The notes beneath the pieces are model-generated. The model did no database searches and was not told the origin of the DNA. It saw nothing but the letters and a program-made list of their open reading frames with translations. From the NCBI GenBank assembly GCA_902802305.1, contig CADCLG010000005.1, positions 1 to 64,000 on the forward strand: 64,000 nucleotides of DNA, read 5' to 3'. Each line of letters begins with the position of its first letter. Positions within the stretch are counted from its first letter, which is position 1. This DNA is from an uncultured Spirochaetaceae bacterium (GTDB lineage Bacteria > Spirochaetota > Spirochaetia > Treponematales > Treponemataceae). Shown here piece by piece: positions 53,838 to 61,398 of the stretch. A program made the translations under genes and the position numbers.

Positions 53838-55010
53838 TTATTTAGCCTTTGTCGATTTTACTAACTCGGACAATCTTTCCATAGCAATTTTTATTTTATT
53901 AATATCTGTAGCATAGCAGCAACGTATATAACCTTCGCCACCTTCTCCAAAGCAGGTTCCAGGTACAACGGCAACATTATATTTTTGAATTGCCATGGTT
54001 GCAAACTCTTCAGAAGTCAAACCTGTCGAAGTGATATTCGGGAACATATAGAAAGCACCTTCCGGCTCAATACATTCCAGTCCCATATCAATAAAGGCTT
54101 TATACATAATATTACGTCGCTGCTGATAGCTTATGCGCATTTTTTCAACTTCTGACCAGCCGTTTCTAAGCCCTTCAGCTGCAGCATACTGACTGAAAAT
54201 TGGTGGACAAATTGAACTGTAAGCATGAAGTTTACAGCAAAGAGTAAGCAAATCATGTGGAGCTGCAATATAACCAATACGCCAACCTGTCATAGCAAAG
54301 GATTTTGAAAAACCATTAAAGATAATTGCATAATCCTTCATTCCAGGGAACTCGCCGATAGATACATGCTTATGACCATCGTACAAAAGTTCACAATAGA
54401 TTTCGTCACTCAAACACCAGATTTGATGCTTTTTTACAACTTCTGCAATTTTTGCCAGTTCATCAGCAGGAATAATTCTTCCAGTAGGATTACTTGGAGA
54501 ACAGAACATAATTGCCTTTGTATTTGGGGTACAAGCCTTTTCAATCTGTTCTGCTGTCGGATAAAAACCATTCTTACTTGTATCAAGATGAATTACTTTA
54601 GCCTCACACAAAGCAGACAAAGGCTGATAGCTGACATAACAAGGTTCACAAACAATAATTTCATCACCTGGATTAAGAATAGAGCGCAAAACTAAATCCA
54701 AACCTTCAGATGCACCAATTGTTGGAAGAATCTCTGTTTTTGGATCATAATAAAGCTTATAGCGTTCCAGATACTTACTGATTTCTTCCCTTAATTCAAT
54801 CAAACCCCAGTTAGAGGTATATGATGTATGACCTTTTTCAAGATGATAAAAAGCTTCTTCACGAATTACCCATGGTGTCGGAAAATCAGGCTCACCAACT
54901 CCAAGAGAAATTATATCATCATGACCTATACATAACTCAAAAAATTTTCTTATTCCTGATGGAGGAATTTCCTCCATTTTTTTACAGAATTTATCTTCAC
55001 GTGTATTCAT
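53838..55010 (-). CDS. Aminotransferase class I/II (PatA/aspartate type)
   Basis: 390 residues of PLP fold type I. The lysine that binds PLP lies in NGFSKSFAMTGWRIGYIAAP; SPSNPTGRIIPADELAKI and the N-terminal GVGEPDFPTPWVIREEAFYH match class I enzymes. The arginine that holds the substrate carboxylate is in GEGYIRCCYATDINKI. It moves amino groups to a 2-oxo acid; the amino acid is not certain. An Lrp-family gene is directly upstream in the same direction, which suggests amino-acid control. AAGGT precedes ATG 55010. Confidence 0.93.
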   Translation of the reverse strand: MNTREDKFCKKMEEIPPSGIRKFFELCIGHDDIISLGVGEPDFPTPWVIREEAFYHLEKGHTSYTSNWGLIELREEISKYLERYKLYYDPKTEILPTIGASEGLDLVLRSILNPGDEIIVCEPCYVSYQPLSALCEAKVIHLDTSKNGFYPTAEQIEKACTPNTKAIMFCSPSNPTGRIIPADELAKIAEVVKKHQIWCLSDEIYCELLYDGHKHVSIGEFPGMKDYAIIFNGFSKSFAMTGWRIGYIAAPHDLLTLCCKLHAYSSICPPIFSQYAAAEGLRNGWSEVEKMRISYQQRRNIMYKAFIDMGLECIEPEGAFYMFPNITSTGLTSEEFATMAIQKYNVAVVPGTCFGEGGEGYIRCCYATDINKIKIAMERLSELVKSTKAK

Positions 55011-55020
55011 TTTATTACCT

Positions 55021-55120
55021 TCTTAAGAGGGGAAAGTCTCCCCCTACGCTCCCAAGCTAAGTCGCTTGTCCGCTACCCTCTCAGCGGGCTCAAACGCCGC
55101 CCGCAACGCCTGCTTATGCT
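55021..55120. other. GC-rich intergenic island between Lrp and aminotransferase genes
   Basis: By my count 60 of 100 bases are G or C, against a much lower background. It includes GGGGA-aagtc-TCCCC and several GCGxxx half-palindromes. Its right end encodes the last residues of the Lrp protein (REGVQA), so it may be an inserted or shared repeat that changed that C-terminus. It recalls the island at 7031-7110 in base content but I could align only short words. Confidence 0.5.
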
Positions 55121-55599
55121 TGAACACCCTCTCTGCGGTCAGCTTCATCTTCTACATAAACAATGTCATTTTCCTTATAGGTTTTTAATACAAAATTTGT
55201 TTTTGTAGAACGAACGCCTTCAAGTGTAGAAAGCTTTTCGCTGACAAAAAGGGCAACATCCTTTAAAGAATCACCTTCGATGATAATTTTAAAGTCATAG
55301 CCACCGCTCATAAGGTAAAGTGATTTTACCTGAGGAAATCTATAAATACGGTCTGCAATGGCATCAAAACCATGCTCACGCTGAGGCTGAACCTGAATCT
55401 GGATTTCAGCACAAACCTTATCTTTTATAGCACTATCTTTTTCAGGATTAACAATGGCGGCATACTTGAGAATTACTCCATCATCTTCCAGTTTTTTGAT
55501 AATCTCGGCGACTTGCGCTTCTGTTTTTTTAGTCATGGCGGCAATATCTGAAAGAGATAAACGGGCGTTCTGACGTAATAAATCAAGTATTTCTTCCAT
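55114..55599 (-). CDS. Lrp/AsnC-family transcriptional regulator
   Basis: 161 residues. The N-terminal helix-turn-helix (ILDLLRQNARLSLSDIAAMT) precedes the RAM effector domain (EHGFDAIADRIYRFPQVKSL, then LMSGGYDFKIIIEGDSLKDV). It senses amino acids and, by location, may control the aminotransferase downstream. The final six or seven residues come from a GC-rich island. AGAGG precedes ATG 55599. The promoter and an 11-base inverted repeat lie just upstream, consistent with autoregulation. Confidence 0.92.
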   Translation of the reverse strand: MEEILDLLRQNARLSLSDIAAMTKKTEAQVAEIIKKLEDDGVILKYAAIVNPEKDSAIKDKVCAEIQIQVQPQREHGFDAIADRIYRFPQVKSLYLMSGGYDFKIIIEGDSLKDVALFVSEKLSTLEGVRSTKTNFVLKTYKENDIVYVEDEADRREGVQA

Positions 55600-55623
55600 A
55601 ATCTGAAACCTCTTAAATTGTTC

Positions 55624-55659
55624 TTTAATAGTATTAATTTATATTATTATACTATTAAA
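55624..55659. promoter_or_regulatory. Inverted-repeat operator before Lrp-family gene
   Basis: TTTAATAGTAT (55624-55634) and ATACTATTAAA (55649-55659) are perfect inverted copies with a 14-base spacer. The right arm overlaps the -10 box of the promoter at 55646-55674. Confidence 0.65.
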
Positions 55660-55674
55660 TTAATCAATTTACAA
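55646..55674 (-). promoter_or_regulatory. Predicted Lrp-family gene promoter
   Basis: TTGTAA (55674-55669), 17-base spacer, TATAAT (55651-55646) on the minus strand. Confidence 0.65.
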
Positions 55675-55707
55675 TGTATGTTTCAGTATGTATCAAGCTG
55701 CATTTTT

Positions 55708-58599
55708 TTATATTCTGAAGGTCTCTGGTGTACCTAAATAAGAATCTGGCATTTTTATATTTGCAGAATGAATCACGATTTTTTCGAGTACAATATTCGG
55801 AGTCACAGGATAAATCTTCAAACTGTTCAAGCCTTTCTTACCTGCTGCATACACAGAAGAAATTCTAATATTATTTGTAATATCCCTTCCCCAAGGCTGT
55901 TGATTATCACCAACTGCAAAAGTCTTTGAATCAACTACATCTTTCAATATTTTTTCGCCGTTTATTTCTGCAATAAACTGAAGCTTATTATCTTTATATG
56001 CAGGATTTGATGGATTCAGATAAAAATCAAAGCTCAAAACATCCTCATTATCCAAAGCAAAAGCATATTCAATACATGGAGCATTTTTTCCCTTGTCGTA
56101 ATTTTCGGTAACTGGGAAAGCCTTTACAGCAGAAAGAGTTTTTCCATAGCCAGGAAGCACCTTCCATTCCCCAGCAGCAGAAGGAGTTTTTCTTACAAAA
56201 TGCTCGGCCTCAATACTGATATAATCCTCAGTCTGAACAAAAGTTCCTTTTGGATAATCCAGAGATGGTAGCTCTGCGTTGAATACAATTGTTACACCAA
56301 CATTTACAGAGTTTCCAACAGAATTATTGATTTTTACACAAGCAGTTTTTTCTGAATCTTCTTCAAGTTTTTTACGGTCAATGCTGACAGTCAATTTTAC
56401 AATTCCATCCTGAACCCGTACAAGACCTTCAGATTTATCTACAGAAAGCCATGGCTTTGTTACAGAAACCTTAAAAGGAGATTCTTTTTCTGAACCAGAA
56501 GCAAGATTTATTTCAACCTTTTCAGTCTCAGGATTTCTAAATGCATTTGAATACAAAGATTTCTTTGTCCAGTCAAGACCACAGGTTGTAGTTTCCTGAC
56601 CTTCCAGCCAGACTACAAGGCGAGGTTTTCTAGCCCCATCTGTAGAATAATAAACAGGATAATTATTTTCTTCTTCATTCCAGGCAGTGAATCCAAAATG
56701 TTCAGACCAGCCCATTGCAAAGAACTTTCCATTATCTACAGCATCTGCTTCTGCGACAAGCTTGCGGTCAAAATCAAGACAGTCTTTAATTTTTTCAACA
56801 AAAACATTACCGTAAAGAATGCCCTTATTAACAAGCCAGTGATTTTTTCCCTGGAAAAGCTGCATTTTCAAAACATTCATATTTCCACAGGCAGGAAGAT
56901 AAACCTGGGTATAAAAAGCCGGAATATATTCGGCAGGGATTGATTTTTTTAATTCCATTGCCGCTTCCATCACTTTTTCAGCACGGGCAAGAATCAAATC
57001 TCCCTCACTAAAGTTTACAGGATGATAAGTTAAAGGCTGAATACATTCTGTTCTGCGTAAATGAGCAAGCCTTGTATATTCTGTAATAATTCCAAAGATT
57101 TTTTCTTTTGAAGCGGAATCAAGCCCAGCAAACTGCCGCTCAATCCATTCGCAGGTATATTTTTCTGTAGTATATTCATCAGCAGAATATTTTTCGTAGT
57201 CATAAGCCAAATCCAAAAAGTAAGAAAGAGGAAACTCAGTAGTCATAATATCGCCGACATTTACAATCCATAAATCACGGATTCCAAAATCATAAGCGGC
57301 ACACATCTGTTCTTTTACCTTTGGAAGATAAGATGTATTAAACCATTCGTAACTGTAAGGCCAGCCATGATAATCAAAATGATAATACATTCCATAGCCG
57401 CCCTTGTGAGAACGCATTTCTTTTGTAGGAACTGTACGAAGATTACCGTGATTGTCATCACAAAGCATTAAAGTTACTCCTTCAAGCTCTGGACTTCCAA
57501 TCAAACCTTTTGTATGCTTGTCGCCATAGAAATATGGTTCAACTTCCTTATAAAGAGCAAGCATTCTTGGAACCTGCTGAACATCTTCATTTACATATTT
57601 TTTTATAAGCTGATTTTGTGTCTGCAAAACATCGCGCAAAAGTTCAATGTTGTCTGCTAAAGTTGCATTTTTCAGGATTGCAGTATCTGCCTCGCCACGC
57701 ATTCCAACAGTAATTACATTTTCAAACTTACCGTTTCTTTTTAGTCCATCTTCCCAGAATCTTGTAATTCCTTCTTTATTTGAACGGAAGTTCCAGGCAT
57801 CTCCATAAATAGAATCCTTACCGCGTAAATGCTTGTATTCTTCCCCTGCCCTGCAGCAAGGTTCATGATGACTTGCTCCCATTACAACGCCAAGCTCATC
57901 TGCAAGTTCAGCATTTGCAAGCCCAGGACCATCATCACTAAAGCGGCTTGCCCACATTGCAGGCCAAAGATAATTTCCTTTAAGACGCAGAAGCAGCTCA
58001 AAAACGTGCTCGTACATATTGGCATTTACGCCACCAAAATTATGATTTGCCCAGTTTCCAAAAGCAGGCCATTCATCATTTATAAAAAAGCCGCGGAATC
58101 GAACGGATGGTTCTTTTGAAACAAAAGTTCCTTCTTCAAGTTCAAGACAATTTCTGCGGACAGGCATAAGGTCAGCCCAATCAACAAGAGGAGAAACACC
58201 CATAAGTTCAGACAGATGAAAAAGACCGTAAATTGTTCCACGCTTGTCGCTTCCAATTATTATGATTTTATCATTCTGCACTGCAAAAATATAACATTCG
58301 CGCTTTCCTGCAATTTCAGTAATTTGAGAAGAAAGCCCTGTCTCTTGTGCAAGTTTATCGGCAAAACTTGATTTACCAAGTGTTGAAAAAAAGACTGTAT
58401 TATTTGTATTTGGGCCGGTTACGCCCCCTTTTGCAGAAGCAGCTGAAAAATCTTCCTCATGAACTTCCGGCTTTAAGCCCGTAACTCGTTCAACATCAAG
58501 ACAAACTTTTTCTGCAATCTTTTTTACTCCAGAAAACTCCTCTTTACCACAAACAAAAGTAATATTTGATTTACCATTCTGATTTTCAATTCTAAACAT
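55708..58599 (-). CDS. Glycoside hydrolase family 115 (xylan alpha-1,2-glucuronidase)
   Basis: 963 residues, the usual size of GH115. Conserved family text includes RFRGFFINDEWPAFGNWANH, NANMYEHVFELLLRLKGNYL, WPAMWASRFSDDGPG, and GVVMGASHHEPCCRAGEEY. GH115 removes (4-O-methyl)glucuronic acid from xylan. No signal peptide is present, so it works in the cytosol on imported oligosaccharides. GGGGAAG precedes ATG 58599. It is followed upstream by the GH8 gene on the same strand, 48 bases away, and the two probably form one operon. Which glucuronoxylan fragments it prefers is not deducible. Confidence 0.93.
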   Translation of the reverse strand: MFRIENQNGKSNITFVCGKEEFSGVKKIAEKVCLDVERVTGLKPEVHEEDFSAASAKGGVTGPNTNNTVFFSTLGKSSFADKLAQETGLSSQITEIAGKRECYIFAVQNDKIIIIGSDKRGTIYGLFHLSELMGVSPLVDWADLMPVRRNCLELEEGTFVSKEPSVRFRGFFINDEWPAFGNWANHNFGGVNANMYEHVFELLLRLKGNYLWPAMWASRFSDDGPGLANAELADELGVVMGASHHEPCCRAGEEYKHLRGKDSIYGDAWNFRSNKEGITRFWEDGLKRNGKFENVITVGMRGEADTAILKNATLADNIELLRDVLQTQNQLIKKYVNEDVQQVPRMLALYKEVEPYFYGDKHTKGLIGSPELEGVTLMLCDDNHGNLRTVPTKEMRSHKGGYGMYYHFDYHGWPYSYEWFNTSYLPKVKEQMCAAYDFGIRDLWIVNVGDIMTTEFPLSYFLDLAYDYEKYSADEYTTEKYTCEWIERQFAGLDSASKEKIFGIITEYTRLAHLRRTECIQPLTYHPVNFSEGDLILARAEKVMEAAMELKKSIPAEYIPAFYTQVYLPACGNMNVLKMQLFQGKNHWLVNKGILYGNVFVEKIKDCLDFDRKLVAEADAVDNGKFFAMGWSEHFGFTAWNEEENNYPVYYSTDGARKPRLVVWLEGQETTTCGLDWTKKSLYSNAFRNPETEKVEINLASGSEKESPFKVSVTKPWLSVDKSEGLVRVQDGIVKLTVSIDRKKLEEDSEKTACVKINNSVGNSVNVGVTIVFNAELPSLDYPKGTFVQTEDYISIEAEHFVRKTPSAAGEWKVLPGYGKTLSAVKAFPVTENYDKGKNAPCIEYAFALDNEDVLSFDFYLNPSNPAYKDNKLQFIAEINGEKILKDVVDSKTFAVGDNQQPWGRDITNNIRISSVYAAGKKGLNSLKIYPVTPNIVLEKIVIHSANIKMPDSYLGTPETFRI

Positions 58600-58647
58600 T
58601 CTTATTCTTCCCCTAATATCCTATTGTCAATTAAAAATTGTAAACTC

Positions 58648-59781
58648 TTAATTTTTTCTGTATTTTCCGCTTAAAGCCAGCATTGCAAAAAAGTAAAGAC
58701 AGTTATCATAATAACGGCGGCGACCTGTACGCATTGGTGTATCCCAGAAGCGTTTTACAGCTCTTTTTGCCATTGCCTTAGTTTCTGCATCCACAGAATC
58801 ATCATTAGGAATTGCCAGAGCGGCTTCTGCTACCGTTGCAATCAAACCTACAGGATGACGGGCCTTTTTCTTCAAAGCCTTACCATCAACAGAATAATCC
58901 ATAAGCTCTTCAGCAGTTTTACCATCAAAAAAGCGGATTATTTTTGCAGCAATTTGCGTAAGTTCAGGAGAATAACCATTCCAGAGAGCATCAAAACCAA
59001 TATTTGCGGCAACTCTGTAAGAATCGCTGAAAAATGAACCATGATGATTAAGAGGAAGAGGCTTTCCATCATCTTCTGCATATTCAGCAGCAAGACCAGT
59101 TATAGGATGACAGGCTTTTACTAAATATGCACGACTTTCTTTTGCGGCACTCAGCCAGAAATCCCTATCCCAGGAATCCGCACACTCTGCGAATAATTCA
59201 TAAAACTGAGGAATATGATAAGAAGGATCTGAAAAAGGACAGTCGGGAACAAAGCGGATAAGATGATTTTCAAACCACATTTTATGATGACCATGAACGG
59301 CTGTTCTTAAAATTGCCCGCCCTTCTTCCAGGTAATTATAAATGCCCTCTCCGCAGCCCCATTTTTTTGAAGCCATAAAAAGAGCGGCAGCAAAATATTC
59401 TTCGCCATCAGGAGCAGGCCCATTTGCATTCTTTTTTCCGTTTGTTGCATTTGACCAGCAGAAATAACCAGCCATTTCCCCTTCCGACATAAACATATAA
59501 GTCTTTGACCAGGCCCAGATTCTGTCAAAAATATCCTTACGGTTCATCTGCAGGGCCATCATCATGCCATAAGACATGCCCTCTGTTCTTGCATCGTCAT
59601 TTCCTGTATCTTCCATATAGCCCATTTTGTGAATTACATTTCCGTCACAGTCCAAAGTTCCTTCGGCATCAAAATAAAAATGATTTGGATTTTTTTGATC
59701 AAAAATATTGTTCCAGCAATCAATTACTCTGTCTTCAATTTCAAAACGAGAATAACCATATTCTTCAAATAAATTACGCAT
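58648..59781 (-). CDS. GH8 reducing-end xylose-releasing exo-oligoxylanase (Rex-type)
   Basis: About 377 residues from ATG 59781; a GTG two codons earlier is possible. Family 8 features: the general-acid Glu in DDARTEGMSYGMMMALQMNR (about Glu 67) and the Asp in FFSDSYRVAANIG (about 252), with TGRRRYYDNCLYFFAMLALS at the end. The sequence resembles the Bacillus halodurans Rex enzyme closely by eye, so it probably trims xylose from the reducing end of xylooligosaccharides. No signal peptide, so cytosolic. Its start codon lies in one arm of a 16-base perfect inverted repeat. Acts with GH115 on imported xylan fragments. Confidence 0.92.
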   Translation of the reverse strand: MRNLFEEYGYSRFEIEDRVIDCWNNIFDQKNPNHFYFDAEGTLDCDGNVIHKMGYMEDTGNDDARTEGMSYGMMMALQMNRKDIFDRIWAWSKTYMFMSEGEMAGYFCWSNATNGKKNANGPAPDGEEYFAAALFMASKKWGCGEGIYNYLEEGRAILRTAVHGHHKMWFENHLIRFVPDCPFSDPSYHIPQFYELFAECADSWDRDFWLSAAKESRAYLVKACHPITGLAAEYAEDDGKPLPLNHHGSFFSDSYRVAANIGFDALWNGYSPELTQIAAKIIRFFDGKTAEELMDYSVDGKALKKKARHPVGLIATVAEAALAIPNDDSVDAETKAMAKRAVKRFWDTPMRTGRRRYYDNCLYFFAMLALSGKYRKN

Positions 59782-59835
59782 AAACACAGAATACCGATTA
59801 TAAAATCAAAGGTCTATAAGTGTTTATGCGTAATT
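59772..59835. promoter_or_regulatory. 16-base perfect inverted repeat over the GH8 start codon and promoter
   Basis: The arms 59772-59787 and 59820-59835 are perfect inverted copies around a 32-base spacer. The left arm contains the GTG and ATG of the GH8 gene; the right arm overlaps a TATAAT box (59838-59833). On a transcript that reads through from the upstream phosphofructokinase gene, the two arms would pair and hide the start codon; as DNA the arms could be a split operator. Which applies is unknown. Confidence 0.7.
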
Positions 59836-59882
59836 ATACTAGAATACTAATATTTTAGAGTTTTTTACTATATTGTCTGCTA

Positions 59883-61289
59883 TTATTTAGCTTTTTTCTG
59901 CTCGCTAGGTTTTGATTTTGCACCTGCAACAGCATTTGCCATTTTTGCGCGTGCATTTGCAAGATCATTTACCATAAGAATCTGCTGACCAGTAGCATCA
60001 AGAGTATCGCGCCAGAAATTACCCTCAGGATCGATTGCATTTCTGTGTGCGGTAACTGCCTTAATTGGAAGATGTACATACTGATCGTGTACAAGACCAA
60101 TTACAAGCTTTGTTTTTCCAGCCATTGCAGCATGAACAGCATTGTTTCCAAGACGTTCACAATAAATAGAATCAAAAGCTGTAGTTACACAGGCACGAAC
60201 CTGGTAAGAAGGATCTATGTATTTTAAGTTGATTTCAATCTTCTTTTCTTTGAAGTATTTTTCAATCTGGGTCTTAAGGAAAACACCAATATCAGCAAGC
60301 TTTTTGTTACCAGAAGCATCTGTTGCATTTGTAGAAGTAAGCAAATCCTGTCCTGCACCTTCAGAAACAACAATTACAGCATGACCACGTTTTGCAAGAC
60401 GGCGTTCAAGGGCTGCAAGGAAACCGTTTTCACCTTCCATTTCAAAAGGAACTTCAGGAATAAGACAGAAGTTTGTTTCGTGGCTGGAAAGAGCGGCAGC
60501 AGCAGCAATAAAGCCTGCCTCACGTCCCATAAGTTTTACAAGACCAATACCATTTATCTGGCTAGACGCTTCCATGTGAACAGCAGCAACAGTTTCTTTT
60601 GCACGCTGAACAGCAGTTTCAAAACCAAAAGAACGGTCAATAAACATAAGATCGTTATCAACAGTCTTTGGAATACCAACTACAGCACATTTCATTCCAC
60701 GGCGTTCAACTTCGCAGGCAATATCATAAGAACCGCGCTGAGTTCCGTCACCACCAAGAATAAAAAGCATATTGATACCATCACGATCAAGGCAGTCAAC
60801 AATTTCGCTTACACGCTGTCCACCACCACGGCTGGTTCCAAGGTAAGTTCCGCCAATTTTGTGGATTTCGTCAATCAGATAGCGGTCAAGTTCAATTGGT
60901 TCATAACCAGACTCAGGGAAAAATCCTCTGAAACCGAACTGATATCCTTTAATAGTTTTTACACCATAACGTGTGTTAAGACAGCGAACGATAGCACGAA
61001 TTACATCATTCAAGCCAGGACACAAGCCACCACAAGTACAGATTCCAGCTTTTGCATGAGTAGGATCAAAATAAATCTTCTCGCGAGGACCGGCAACCTC
61101 CAAAAGATTTGATGAATCAAGAGCTACAGGTTTACTTTTATCTGTAATATTGATTTCGTTGATAACATAAGAATCATCACTAACGTAATTTGCAGTAAAA
61201 TCTCCATGAACAGTAGAAAGTTTAATTGGAGATTGGATTGTACACGGTCCAAGATTTTCAATTGTAAAATCAAATTTTTCTTCAGCCAT
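59883..61289 (-). CDS. 6-phosphofructokinase, atypical ATP-type signature
   Basis: 468 residues, longer than the 320 of the E. coli enzyme, with an N-terminal extension of about 75 residues, as in the long spirochete/trypanosome clade. Active-site motifs are GGDGTQRG (179-186) and [10 protein letters not shown] (205-214). Gly in GGDGT fits ATP use, while Lys in PKTVDND resembles the PPi-dependent clade; such a G/K pair is known from ATP-using enzymes of the trypanosome type. It commits fructose 6-phosphate to glycolysis. GAGGAAAC precedes ATG 61289. Upstream of the GH8 gene in the same direction. Confidence 0.92.
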   Translation of the reverse strand: MAEEKFDFTIENLGPCTIQSPIKLSTVHGDFTANYVSDDSYVINEINITDKSKPVALDSSNLLEVAGPREKIYFDPTHAKAGICTCGGLCPGLNDVIRAIVRCLNTRYGVKTIKGYQFGFRGFFPESGYEPIELDRYLIDEIHKIGGTYLGTSRGGGQRVSEIVDCLDRDGINMLFILGGDGTQRGSYDIACEVERRGMKCAVVGIPKTVDNDLMFIDRSFGFETAVQRAKETVAAVHMEASSQINGIGLVKLMGREAGFIAAAAALSSHETNFCLIPEVPFEMEGENGFLAALERRLAKRGHAVIVVSEGAGQDLLTSTNATDASGNKKLADIGVFLKTQIEKYFKEKKIEINLKYIDPSYQVRACVTTAFDSIYCERLGNNAVHAAMAGKTKLVIGLVHDQYVHLPIKAVTAHRNAIDPEGNFWRDTLDATGQQILMVNDLANARAKMANAVAGAKSKPSEQKKAK

Positions 61290-61319
61290 TTGTTTCCTCT
61301 ATTATATTGATTGTTATAT

Positions 61320-61348
61320 ACAATATAACGGTTATCGATTTTTTTCAA
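61320..61348 (-). promoter_or_regulatory. Predicted phosphofructokinase promoter
   Basis: TTGAAA (61348-61343), 17-base spacer, TATTGT (61325-61320). A perfect inverted repeat GTTATA/TATAAC (61313-61329, 5-base centre) overlaps the -10 box. Confidence 0.6.
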
Positions 61349-61398
61349 TTACATAGGTGATAATTCTTAGTTATTTTTTTTGATAATCAAGAATATTT

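Noticed and set aside
60381-61112. 243-residue plus-strand frame across phosphofructokinase
   Set aside because: Thr/Asn/Ser-rich antisense shadow of a strongly conserved gene, with no ribosome site.
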